A program made the translations under genes and the position numbers. Of a stretch of DNA of 13,962 bases, positions 1-6,719 are shown one piece after another. The DNA is taken from contig JAPUIV010000002.1 of NCBI GenBank assembly GCA_027296665.1, positions 1-13,962 of the forward strand, in the 5' to 3' direction. Position 1 is the first letter of the stretch. Every line of letters begins with the position of its first letter. A model generated the notes under the pieces. It was not told the origin of the DNA. It ran no database searches and was given only the letters and a program-made list of their open reading frames with translations. The stretch is from Acidobacteriota bacterium. Lineage in GTDB: Bacteria > Acidobacteriota > Polarisedimenticolia > JAPUIV01.

Positions 1-369
1 TGCCTATCTTTGCTCTGCTCCCTTCTGGGAACCCCTTTCGAGCCCGACCTGGACGACAAGATCCTGTTCTGGGAAGAGATCGGCGAGGAGCCGTTCCGGA
101 TTGACCGCTATCTGTATCAACTTCGCTTGGCTGGAAAGCTCCGGCGGCTGCGAGGCATGCTGGTCGGCAGGCTGGTCGATTGCCAACCCCGGGATCGCCG
201 TCGGGCCTTACCTCTCCGGGGAATCATTTCCGATGTTCTGGAAGGGTACCGGTATCCGGTGGTGCTGGGACTGCCTTTCGGGCACGCCCGGGGAAGGTGG
301 ACGCTGCCGGTAGGTTACGACGCAGCCATAGATACCGGCAAGGGAGCGGTGCGGATCACCGCACCTTGA
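1..369 (+). CDS. ldcA: LD-carboxypeptidase (peptidase S66), C-terminal part, 5' end outside window
   Basis: The reading frame is open from the first base and ends at TGA 367-369, giving 122 visible residues; the N-terminal part with the nucleophilic Ser lies upstream of the window. The visible part matches the C-terminal domain of S66 LD-carboxypeptidases. It has LLGTPFEPD, then ILFWEEIGEEPFRIDR (the region of the catalytic Glu), LRLAGKL, and near the end GLPFGHARGRWTLPVG, whose His is the expected third member of the Ser-Glu-His triad. The family cleaves the terminal D-Ala from L,D-linked tetrapeptides during cytoplasmic murein recycling. The gene converges on the GWxTD gene and overlaps its 3' end by 14 bp. 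No terminator is visible between them. The family call is firm; the exact substrate is inferred (some S66 members are microcin-immunity MccF types). Confidence 0.88.
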   Translation, partial: CLSLLCSLLGTPFEPDLDDKILFWEEIGEEPFRIDRYLYQLRLAGKLRRLRGMLVGRLVDCQPRDRRRALPLRGIISDVLEGYRYPVVLGLPFGHARGRWTLPVGYDAAIDTGKGAVRITAP

Positions 370-1876
370 AATCGATCTCCCGGGTGGCTGTGCCGCCGCC
401 GATTCGATCGGTGACAGTGACCCGGAGCCGATAGTCGGTGGCGGGCCAACCCTGCAGGGGAAGACTGAATCCCATCGCCCCAAGTTCCTGCCCGGGCTTG
501 GGAACCTTGGCGGCAACCTGGTACCTGGAACCCCTCTTCATCAGAAACTGGTATTCGACATCCAGGCGGGGTTTCGAGGTGGCGGGATCTTTTTTCGCGT
601 TGTACACCTGGAAATAGAAACTCAGATCCTCCGAGGATCGGTACACCAGTTCGATCCTGGGAATGACCCGGGTATTGCCGAAGATGTAGGTGGCGAGTTC
701 GGGGCCCTCGGGGACGGGGTTCACCGGCTGGATCATGTTGGCCAGGGTGATGGTGCTCAGGGAAAGTTCGGTGGAGGTGAAATCAGGAATCTCGATCGCC
801 TCCAGGAGAGTCCCTGCCCGGCCGTCGTCTCGGTTCCGGACTCCCGCATACAGTTGGTAGGAACCGGGGGGCAAGGAAACCCGGGCCTGGTAGATCTCGA
901 AAGGGCCCGAAGGGGCGTTCTCCATCTGGCCGGCCGGAACAAAACTATCGGATTGAACCAGATTCACGGTGTCGAGGACAGGATCCGACGGCACGATCCG
1001 GGCGAACAGTTCCTTGGCCCCATTCCCCGCGGCGGTCGATCCCGGCAGGGAGGGTGGCGGGATCACCCCGATGGTCAGAACACAATGTGTGGTGATGTCC
1101 TTGGCCTCATAGAAATTCCACCGGGTCAGAAGACGGATCTCATGCCGTTCCGTGTTGCGGGCGACGAGGCCTTCCAGGATCCGGTTTGCCGCGGCGGTGA
1201 TCCGCCCGCCGGGTTTGGCAGGTGATTCTGATGGCTCCGTTTCCGGCGGCGCCCCGGTCACCGGTTCCGGCTCGGCCTGGGCCTGCCGTTTCTCTCCCAG
1301 GCCCAGCAATTCCGGGTTCTGAGCCAGGATCCGCTGGACATCCTTGATGTTGGAGAGGTTCAACTCTCCTCCCTCGTCGGGGACGAACACCACGGTCAAA
1401 GCCTCCCCGAGAGCACTGTCCTCGGGGTATTCCCAGCGGACCCTCTTGAGGCCCCCGTCGGGGTTTTGATCGATATGTTGGCCGCCCGGTTCGGGGGACC
1501 CGAAAAGGATCAGAATGCGGCCCTGGGCGGTGCTCCAACCACCCCGGATCGAGGGAAACTCTCGATTGGTCTCCTCGACCAGCGCCAGGAAATTCTCGCG
1601 AAATTCGTTCTTTTCCGTTCCGGGGGTAGGGTCCCGGTGCTGCCAGAACTCCTTCACGAACTTCATTCTTGCCTCGGGCGACTTGATCGATTTGATCTTC
1701 TTTTCCTCTGCCTTGGTCATGAGGTAACGGACCGGTCCAGTGCGCCAGCTCTTGCTGGACGGATCTTCGTACGATTGTTTTTCCCTGGAAAAACCCTGGA
1801 GGGGAAGCAGCAAACTGATACCCAGAAGGACAAACCGCCATTTCCCCGTCCCTGAATTTCCCTGCCGTGCCTGCAT
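356..1876 (-). CDS. Secreted GWxTD-domain protein
   Basis: This 506-residue protein belongs to the GWxTD-domain family, whose function is unknown. I chose ATG 1876 because AAGGAGGTGGG sits just upstream. The longer in-frame start at 1936 would fall on the promoter -35. Residues 1-30 form a signal peptide: basic residues, then FVLLGISLLLPLQG. Residues about 75-130 carry the family hallmarks: FWQHRDPTPGTEKNEFRENF, then GGWSTAQGRILILFGSPE at 112-129. The name-giving motif is altered here: Gly-Trp-Ser-Thr is followed by Ala instead of Asp. A Pro/Glu-rich linker spans about 198-224. The C-terminal half (about 240-506) looks beta-rich, with SLPPGSYQLYAGVRNRDD and a closing strand-rich LRVTVTDR, like Ig-type or beta-sandwich domains. 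The protein is probably periplasmic or exported. It is divergent from the truA operon, has its own promoter, and overlaps the convergent LD-carboxypeptidase gene at its 3' end. Confidence 0.85.
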   Translation of the reverse strand: MQARQGNSGTGKWRFVLLGISLLLPLQGFSREKQSYEDPSSKSWRTGPVRYLMTKAEEKKIKSIKSPEARMKFVKEFWQHRDPTPGTEKNEFRENFLALVEETNREFPSIRGGWSTAQGRILILFGSPEPGGQHIDQNPDGGLKRVRWEYPEDSALGEALTVVFVPDEGGELNLSNIKDVQRILAQNPELLGLGEKRQAQAEPEPVTGAPPETEPSESPAKPGGRITAAANRILEGLVARNTERHEIRLLTRWNFYEAKDITTHCVLTIGVIPPPSLPGSTAAGNGAKELFARIVPSDPVLDTVNLVQSDSFVPAGQMENAPSGPFEIYQARVSLPPGSYQLYAGVRNRDDGRAGTLLEAIEIPDFTSTELSLSTITLANMIQPVNPVPEGPELATYIFGNTRVIPRIELVYRSSEDLSFYFQVYNAKKDPATSKPRLDVEYQFLMKRGSRYQVAAKVPKPGQELGAMGFSLPLQGWPATDYRLRVTVTDRIGGGTATREIDFKVR

Positions 1877-1906
1877 GATTCCCACCTCCTTGGGGGAAAA
1901 CACCGG

Positions 1907-1936
1907 ATTATAACCGACAGGATCGGCCGGGGGCAA
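1907..1936 (-). promoter_or_regulatory. Sigma70-like promoter for the GWxTD gene
   Basis: On the minus strand, a perfect TATAAT (-10; plus-strand 1907-1912) lies 18 bp downstream of TTGCCC (-35; plus-strand 1931-1936). The predicted transcript would begin near 1900, leaving a leader of about 24 nt that contains the AAGGAGG ribosome site before ATG 1876. This also argues against the longer start at 1936. Assigned from sequence match only. Confidence 0.6.
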
Positions 1937-1966
1937 ACAGGGATGTCCTGGAAAGGGGTGAATTCC

Positions 1967-1996
1967 TTGACCTCCGGGACCCCTGTGGATTAAAAT
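1967..1996 (+). promoter_or_regulatory. Sigma70-like promoter for the truA-serA operon
   Basis: TTGACC (1967-1972) and TAAAAT (1991-1996) are separated by 18 bp, giving a predicted start near 2003 and a leader of about 70 nt before truA ATG 2074. The promoter is back to back with the GWxTD promoter. A 6-bp inverted repeat, AGGGGT (1954-1959) and ACCCCT (1979-1984), brackets the -35 and could be an operator, though arms this short may be chance. Confidence 0.5.
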
Positions 1997-2073
1997 ACCT
2001 ATCTTTCCTTGGCTGTATGCCCCTTCCGTTTTGATTTCCGCTCGATGAATTCCCTCTTTCCGAGGAATGCGCG

Positions 2074-2826
2074 ATGAGAAACCTGAGGTTGACCATCCAG
2101 TATATCGGCACCCGGTACCGCGGCTGGCAGAGCCAGCGGGGCGGGGGAACCATTCAAGATAGTATCGAGGCGGCCCTGGGGGCGGTTCTCGGGGAGAAAA
2201 TTCGCATCACCGGCGCCGGCCGGACCGATGCGGGTGTGCACGCCCGGGAACAGGTAGCGAACTTTCAGACCGGAACCAGGCGTGAACCCGGCCTGATCCG
2301 GCGCGGCGCCAACGCGCTGCTCCCGGCTGACATCCGGATCCTCCGGGTGAGTGAGGCCGAGATCGGATTCCATGCCTGCCGGGATGCCCGGGAGAAACAT
2401 TACGCCTACAGGTTCGCGGTCGGCGAGGTGGTGTCGCCGTTCGAGGAACCCTTCGTCTACTCGGTGCGGGGCAGTGTCGATCTCCCCGCCATGGAAAAGG
2501 CCACGCGAAAATTCCTCGGCAGCCATGATTTCACCTCCTTTTGCGCCTCGGGATGCCGGGCCCGCGATCGGGTCCGTCATGTAAAGGTTTCCCGCGTCGA
2601 GTCCGAGAATGGCGGCGGTATCGTCATCTTCCGGGTGAGCGCTAACGGGTTCCTGCAACACATGGTCCGCAACCTGGCCGGAACTCTGATCCAAGTGGGC
2701 CGGGGACGCCTGGATCCGGAAAGGATCCCGGGGATCCTGGAGGCGAGGAACCGGTGTCTGGCCGGGCCCTGCGCCCCTGCAAAAGGTTTAACCCTGGAAG
2801 GGATCGATTACGGAGCGGGCGGATGA
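2074..2826 (+). CDS. truA: tRNA pseudouridine synthase A (TruA)
   Basis: The 250-residue product has the normal length for TruA, which converts uridines 38-40 of the tRNA anticodon arm to pseudouridine. The N-terminus reads LRLTIQYIGTRYRGWQSQ. The active-site block GAGRTDAGVHA carries the catalytic Asp at residue 52. Further family blocks are FHACRDAREKHYAYRF, a HDFTSFCASG segment, and FLQHMVRNLAGTLIQVGRG near the C-terminus. GAGGA at 2062-2066 is placed for ATG 2074. It is the first gene of the long operon, and its TGA overlaps the galE ATG (ATGA at 2823-2826), which implies translational coupling. Identification is firm. Confidence 0.96.
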   Translation: MRNLRLTIQYIGTRYRGWQSQRGGGTIQDSIEAALGAVLGEKIRITGAGRTDAGVHAREQVANFQTGTRREPGLIRRGANALLPADIRILRVSEAEIGFHACRDAREKHYAYRFAVGEVVSPFEEPFVYSVRGSVDLPAMEKATRKFLGSHDFTSFCASGCRARDRVRHVKVSRVESENGGGIVIFRVSANGFLQHMVRNLAGTLIQVGRGRLDPERIPGILEARNRCLAGPCAPAKGLTLEGIDYGAGG

Positions 2827-3809
2827 GGGTTTTGGTGACGGGCGGGGCCGGATATATCGGCAGCCACATTGTTCACGAACTGCGGCGGAATGGGGTTCAT
2901 ACCGTTATCCTCGATGACCTGAGTCTGGGCCATGCGGAGTCGGTGGAAGGCTTCGATCTGGTGCGGGGCGACATCGGCAATCGGGATCTGGTCCGCGAGA
3001 CCATCATTTCCCAACGGATCGACGTGCTGATCCACATGGCGGCCCGATCTCAGGTAGGGGAGTCGGTCCGGGATCCCGGCGTTTATTACGACCACAACGT
3101 CCGAAGAAGCCTGGAGCTCCTGGAAGGGATGCGGGAAGCGGGTTGTAAGCGCATGGTCTTTTCCTCCTCGGCCGCGGTGTACGGCGAACCGAAAACCGTC
3201 CCGATACTGGAGGAACATCCGGCCCTGCCGACCAACCCCTACGGGGCCACCAAACTCTGTTTCGAGGAGGCCCTTGGATGGTACCGGCAGGCATACGGTT
3301 TCGGGTTCATCTCCCTGCGCTATTTCAATGCCGCGGGCGCGGTTCCGGAGGACCGCCTCGGCGAAGATCATGACCCTGAAACCCACCTGATTCCCCTGGT
3401 TCTCCAGACCGCGCTCGGCCGCCGGGAGCGGCTCGTGATCCACGGGACCGATTATCCCACTCCGGACGGTTCCTGCATTCGCGACTACATCCACGTGGTG
3501 GATCTGGCGCGGGCCCATGTACAGGCGGCGAAGCGTTTATCGGCAGGATCGCCGGGAGCCATTTACAACCTCGGTACCGGTACCGGTACCTCGGTGAAGG
3601 AAGTTATCGCGGTCGCCCGGACGGTGACGGGAAGGGAAATACCCACGCAGGAGGGGCCGCGCCGTGCCGGCGATCCGGCGGTGCTGGTTGCCGCCAGCAG
3701 CCGGACCCAAGCCGGTTTTGACTGGACCCCCCGGATCCCCCTGCGAAAGATCATTGAATCTGCCTGGGACTGGCATTCCAGGAATCCCGACGGATACGGT
3801 GGGCTTTGA
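2823..3809 (+). CDS. galE: UDP-glucose 4-epimerase (GalE family SDR)
   Basis: This 328-residue extended short-chain dehydrogenase interconverts UDP-glucose and UDP-galactose using bound NAD, feeding surface polysaccharide synthesis. The NAD-binding glycine motif GGAGYIG is at residues 7-13. The catalytic Ser lies in FSSSAAVYG (114-116 region), with Tyr140 and Lys144 in PYGATK. The GalE-typical segments SLRYFNAAGA, CIRDYIHVVDLA and YNLGTGTGTSV follow. The start is ATG 2823, overlapping the truA stop; GGAG at 2812-2815 serves it. A more upstream frame extension into truA is unlikely because the glycine motif must sit at the N-terminus. GTGTG is encoded by three tandem GGTACC units. A related hexose epimerase such as UDP-GlcNAc 4-epimerase cannot be excluded from motifs alone. 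Confidence 0.93.
   Translation: MRVLVTGGAGYIGSHIVHELRRNGVHTVILDDLSLGHAESVEGFDLVRGDIGNRDLVRETIISQRIDVLIHMAARSQVGESVRDPGVYYDHNVRRSLELLEGMREAGCKRMVFSSSAAVYGEPKTVPILEEHPALPTNPYGATKLCFEEALGWYRQAYGFGFISLRYFNAAGAVPEDRLGEDHDPETHLIPLVLQTALGRRERLVIHGTDYPTPDGSCIRDYIHVVDLARAHVQAAKRLSAGSPGAIYNLGTGTGTSVKEVIAVARTVTGREIPTQEGPRRAGDPAVLVAASSRTQAGFDWTPRIPLRKIIESAWDWHSRNPDGYGGL
3573..3590 (+). repeat. GGTACC x3 tandem repeat inside galE
   Basis: Three perfect head-to-tail copies of the palindromic hexamer GGTACC give an 18-bp perfect palindrome. They encode the Gly-Thr-Gly-Thr-Gly stretch of the GalE C-terminal substrate-binding region. Confidence 0.9.
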
Positions 3810-3833
3810 CGCATCCGGTTTCTGTGTTAACCT
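3806..3833 (+). promoter_or_regulatory. Possible internal promoter ahead of uppS
   Basis: TTGACG (3806-3811, overlapping the galE stop) and a poor -10, TAACCT (3828-3833), are spaced 16 bp apart in the 48-bp galE-uppS gap, which is the largest gap in the operon. The -35 is good but the -10 matches only half the consensus, so this is tentative. Confidence 0.25.
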
Positions 3834-3857
3834 AACAAATTCATTGAGGATACCCCC

Positions 3858-4697
3858 ATGCCAGGATCGGAGTCAGGTCCGGATCTGAACGAGTTCATAG
3901 AAAAGGGGTCCGAGGAGGAACGGATCGCCGCGGCGATTGACTTCCGAAAGCTCCCCCGCCACGTGGCGATCATCATGGATGGGAACGGCCGCTGGGCTAC
4001 CCTCCGCAACCTCCCCCGCGTCATCGGCCATAGAGCGGGAATCGATGCGGTGAGGGATGTGGTGGAGGCATCGTCCCGCCTCGGGCTTCAGGTCCTGACT
4101 CTGTACGCCTTCTCGCTGGAGAATTGGAAACGGCCCAAAAACGAGGTGGACACCCTGATGGCCCTCCTCATGGAATACGTCCAGTTGGAACTTCCGACCT
4201 TGATGAAAAATGACATCCGGTTCCGGGTGATCGGGAGAACCGAGGGGCTGGACTCCCCCGTCCAGCAGGAACTGGACAAGGCGGTGGCCGCCACGGGAAA
4301 GAACGGCGGATTGCTGTTCAACATCGCTCTCTGTTATGGCGGCAGGGCGGAGATCGTGGATGCCTGCCAGCGGCTCCTGGATGAGACGGTTGGCGAGGGG
4401 AGGCCCGTCCCCCGGCTGGACGAGGAGTTATTTGCCAGTTATCTCTACACGGCGGGGATTCCCGATCCCGATCTCCTGATCCGGACCAGCGGTGAGCTTC
4501 GGATCAGCAACTTTCTCCTCTGGCAGATCGCCTATGCCGAGATCTGGGTGACAAAAACCCTGTGGCCCGATTTCCGGAAAAAGGAACTCCTCCTCGCCAT
4601 CCGAGATTACCAGAAGAGGGAACGGCGTTATGGAGGAGTCGACGGTACCCCGGACCGAAAAAAAACCGACCCTTCAAGGCAGACCCTATCCGCTTGA
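3858..4697 (+). CDS. uppS: Isoprenyl transferase / undecaprenyl diphosphate synthase (UppS)
   Basis: The 279-residue cis-prenyltransferase adds isopentenyl units to farnesyl diphosphate to make the C55 lipid carrier for wall and glycan synthesis. The catalytic block HVAIIMDGNGRWA is at residues 35-47, with the metal-binding Asp at 41. Next come GHRAGIDAVRDVV, TLYAFSLENWKRP (substrate-binding Ser-x-Glu-Asn-Trp), LCYGGRAEI and LLIRTSGELRISNFLLWQ (pyrophosphate-binding Arg-Thr-Ser). The N-terminus before the core is about 15 residues longer than in the E. coli enzyme. There is no internal start before the motif, and GAGGA at 3846-3850 fits ATG 3858. The tail after RRYGG is an unconserved polar extension. 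The gene begins the conserved uppS-cdsA-dxr-rseP block. The exact product chain length is inferred. Confidence 0.95.
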   Translation: MPGSESGPDLNEFIEKGSEEERIAAAIDFRKLPRHVAIIMDGNGRWATLRNLPRVIGHRAGIDAVRDVVEASSRLGLQVLTLYAFSLENWKRPKNEVDTLMALLMEYVQLELPTLMKNDIRFRVIGRTEGLDSPVQQELDKAVAATGKNGGLLFNIALCYGGRAEIVDACQRLLDETVGEGRPVPRLDEELFASYLYTAGIPDPDLLIRTSGELRISNFLLWQIAYAEIWVTKTLWPDFRKKELLLAIRDYQKRERRYGGVDGTPDRKKTDPSRQTLSA

Positions 4698-4711
4698 ATC
4701 GAATCATTAAC

Positions 4712-4738
4712 CCTGGTTCTCCTGGTTCTCCTGGTTTT
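4712..4738 (+). repeat. 9-bp tandem repeat (CCTGGTTCT x3) between uppS and cdsA
   Basis: Two perfect copies and a third with one change (CCTGGTTTT) fill the gap directly upstream of the cdsA ATG, where a ribosome-binding site would be expected. Read in the cdsA frame, the array encodes Leu-Val-Leu three times. That frame is open from the uppS stop (TGA 4695-4697) into cdsA. Confidence 0.9.
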
Positions 4739-4739
4739 A

Positions 4740-5534
4740 ATGAAAAGAATCCTTACCGCGTTGGTTTTTCTGCCGATTTTCTACCTGGTGGTGCTGTTGC
4801 CGCCATTTGCCTACTTCCTACTCCTTGCCGGCACCCTGATCCTCGCGGTCCGGGAAGTCTCGGTCCTGGCCGGAAAATCCGGGTATCGGTTTCCACCCCT
4901 CATTGCCGATCTGTTCTGCTTGGCCATTCTGTACGCGTTCCTGGTTCCCTGGCTCCAACCGGTGTGGATCATCGCCGCGGCCCTGCTCCTGCTGCCGCTC
5001 ATGATCCTGACGAAACCGCCTCCCCTGGCCCGGGCGGTCCTTTCCACCGGTATCCTCCTTCTGACCGTGATGGTTCTGGGGGTGCTGATCGGTTTCCAGA
5101 TGCAGATCCGCCTCCTGGAAGAACAGCTGGGGCAACACCTCGTTTTCTTTTTCTTTCTGGTGGTCTGGACAGGGGACACCGCCGCCTTTTACGTGGGCAG
5201 CTCCCTCGGCAAGCACCCCCTCCTGCCGGGGATCAGCCCCAAGAAAACGATCGAGGGATCGATCGGAGGGATTCTGGCCAGCATGGCGGCCGGGGCCCTG
5301 GCGGCCGGGTTTTTTCTCCAGGGGGTGAGTCCCTTCCAGGGCCTTCTGGTCGGATTCCTTCTGAACCTGTTCGGCCAGGCGGGGGATTTGCTTGAATCGA
5401 GTCTGAAACGGGTATCGGGAGTCAAGGACAGCGCCGGCCTTCTACCCGGGCACGGGGGGATTCTCGACCGGCTGGACAGTCTGGTTCTGGCCGGGCCTGT
5501 TTTTTATCTTTGCTGTCATTACCTTTATCCCTGA
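4740..5534 (+). CDS. cdsA: Phosphatidate cytidylyltransferase (CdsA)
   Basis: This 264-residue polytopic membrane protein makes CDP-diacylglycerol from phosphatidate and CTP, the branch point of phospholipid synthesis. Hydrophobic segments fill the sequence from residue 4 onward. The family signature is near the C-terminus: SSLKRVSGVKDSAGLLPGHG followed by GILDRLDSL, with the conserved Lys-Asp and His-Gly-Gly plus terminal Asp-Arg. A central WTGDTAAFYVGSSLGKHPL and SPKKTIEGSIGG are also typical. ATG 4740 is the only good start after the uppS stop, but it lacks a recognisable Shine-Dalgarno sequence. The 42-bp gap is instead occupied by a CT-rich 9-bp tandem repeat. Translation may depend on coupling or a non-AUG start further upstream. 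Function is firm; the exact N-terminus is less so. Confidence 0.94.
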   Translation: MKRILTALVFLPIFYLVVLLPPFAYFLLLAGTLILAVREVSVLAGKSGYRFPPLIADLFCLAILYAFLVPWLQPVWIIAAALLLLPLMILTKPPPLARAVLSTGILLLTVMVLGVLIGFQMQIRLLEEQLGQHLVFFFFLVVWTGDTAAFYVGSSLGKHPLLPGISPKKTIEGSIGGILASMAAGALAAGFFLQGVSPFQGLLVGFLLNLFGQAGDLLESSLKRVSGVKDSAGLLPGHGGILDRLDSLVLAGPVFYLCCHYLYP

Positions 5535-5553
5535 AGTACCGCGGAGGAGGGAG

Positions 5554-6717
5554 ATGAGACCGAAACGAATTGCCATTCTGGGATCGACCGGGTCGGTCGG
5601 TAGGCAAGCCCTCGACCTGATCCGGGACCAGGGGGAACTCTTCCAGGTGGTTGCCCTCACGGCGGGAAAAAACGTGGATCTGCTTGCCCGGCAGGCCCGG
5701 GAGTTCCGGCCCCTGCTGATCGCCTGTGGCGATCCCGCCCGGGCCGGCCAGCTGCGGGAGAGGTGCGGAAATGGGAAGATCCATGTGCAGGCCGGACCTG
5801 AAGGCCTGCGGGCCGCCGCCACCCTGCCGGAGGCCGATCTGGTTCTGGCTTGCATTGTCGGCGCCGCCGGCCTGGAGTCGACCTTTGCCGCCGTCCGCGC
5901 GGGGAAATCGGTAGCCCTGGCCAACAAGGAGGCGCTGGTGATGGCGGGAGGCTTGATGATCGATTCGGCCCGGGAACGGGGTGCGAAACTCCTTCCCGTT
6001 GACAGCGAGCACAGCGCTCTCCACCAGTGCCTGCGGGGAGAGAAGCGCTCCGAGGTGGCGCGGCTGGTTCTCACCGCTTCGGGTGGTCCCTTTTTCCGTT
6101 CTTCCGCCGCGGCGCTTGCGGATGTGACGCCGGAGGCGGCCCTCCGCCATCCCACCTGGAAGATGGGCCCGAAGATCACCATCGATTCCGCCACCCTCAT
6201 GAACAAGGGGCTGGAGGTAATCGAAGCGCACTGGCTGTTCGCCATCCCCGAGGAGAGGATCTCGATCGTCGTTCATCCCCAGAGCATCGTGCATTCCCTG
6301 GTGGAATTTGTCGATGGTTCCTGGATCTGCCAGATGGGGGTAGCCGATATGCGGTTCCCGATCCAGTACGCCCTTTCCCATCCCGACAGGATGCCGAGCC
6401 GGTTGCAAACACTCCGCCTGGAGGAACTCCCGCCCCTGGAGTTCCTCGCTCCCGATCCGGCTCGGTTCCCATGTCCTGGCCTGGCCCGTGACGCGATCCG
6501 GGCCGGCGGCACCGCCCCCGCAGTCCTCAATGCCGCCAACGAGGTGGCGGTTGATCGATTCCTGCATGGAGGGATTCCCTTCCCGGCCATCCCCCAGGTG
6601 ATTCAGGAGGTGCTGGAACAACATGAACCGCGCCCGGTAACCGGTCTCGAAGATATAATGGCGGCGGACCGAAAGGCGAGGGACGCCGCGCGGGCCGCGG
6701 TGGAGAGGAGAACCTGA
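5554..6717 (+). CDS. dxr: 1-deoxy-D-xylulose 5-phosphate reductoisomerase (Dxr/IspC)
   Basis: This enzyme catalyses the committed step of the MEP isoprenoid pathway: rearrangement and NADPH reduction of DXP to MEP. The 387-residue length is normal. Visible motifs in order are the NADPH loop GSTGSVG (10-16), ALANKEALVMAG, LLPVDSEHSALHQCL with metal ligands Asp150 and Glu152, LTASGGPF, and KITIDSATLMNKGLEVIEAHWLF with the third ligand at Glu221. A C-terminal helical part has VLNAANEVAV. A strong GGAGGAGG (5543-5550) precedes ATG 5554. It lies 19 bp after cdsA and 2 bp before rseP. Identification is firm. Confidence 0.97.
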   Translation: MRPKRIAILGSTGSVGRQALDLIRDQGELFQVVALTAGKNVDLLARQAREFRPLLIACGDPARAGQLRERCGNGKIHVQAGPEGLRAAATLPEADLVLACIVGAAGLESTFAAVRAGKSVALANKEALVMAGGLMIDSARERGAKLLPVDSEHSALHQCLRGEKRSEVARLVLTASGGPFFRSSAAALADVTPEAALRHPTWKMGPKITIDSATLMNKGLEVIEAHWLFAIPEERISIVVHPQSIVHSLVEFVDGSWICQMGVADMRFPIQYALSHPDRMPSRLQTLRLEELPPLEFLAPDPARFPCPGLARDAIRAGGTAPAVLNAANEVAVDRFLHGGIPFPAIPQVIQEVLEQHEPRPVTGLEDIMAADRKARDAARAAVERRT

Positions 6718-6719
6718 TC

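Noticed and set aside
4562..5395. 277-residue plus-strand frame overlapping uppS and cdsA
   Set aside because: The Pro/Gly-rich translation has no family resemblance; cdsA in the other frame has the full CdsA signature.
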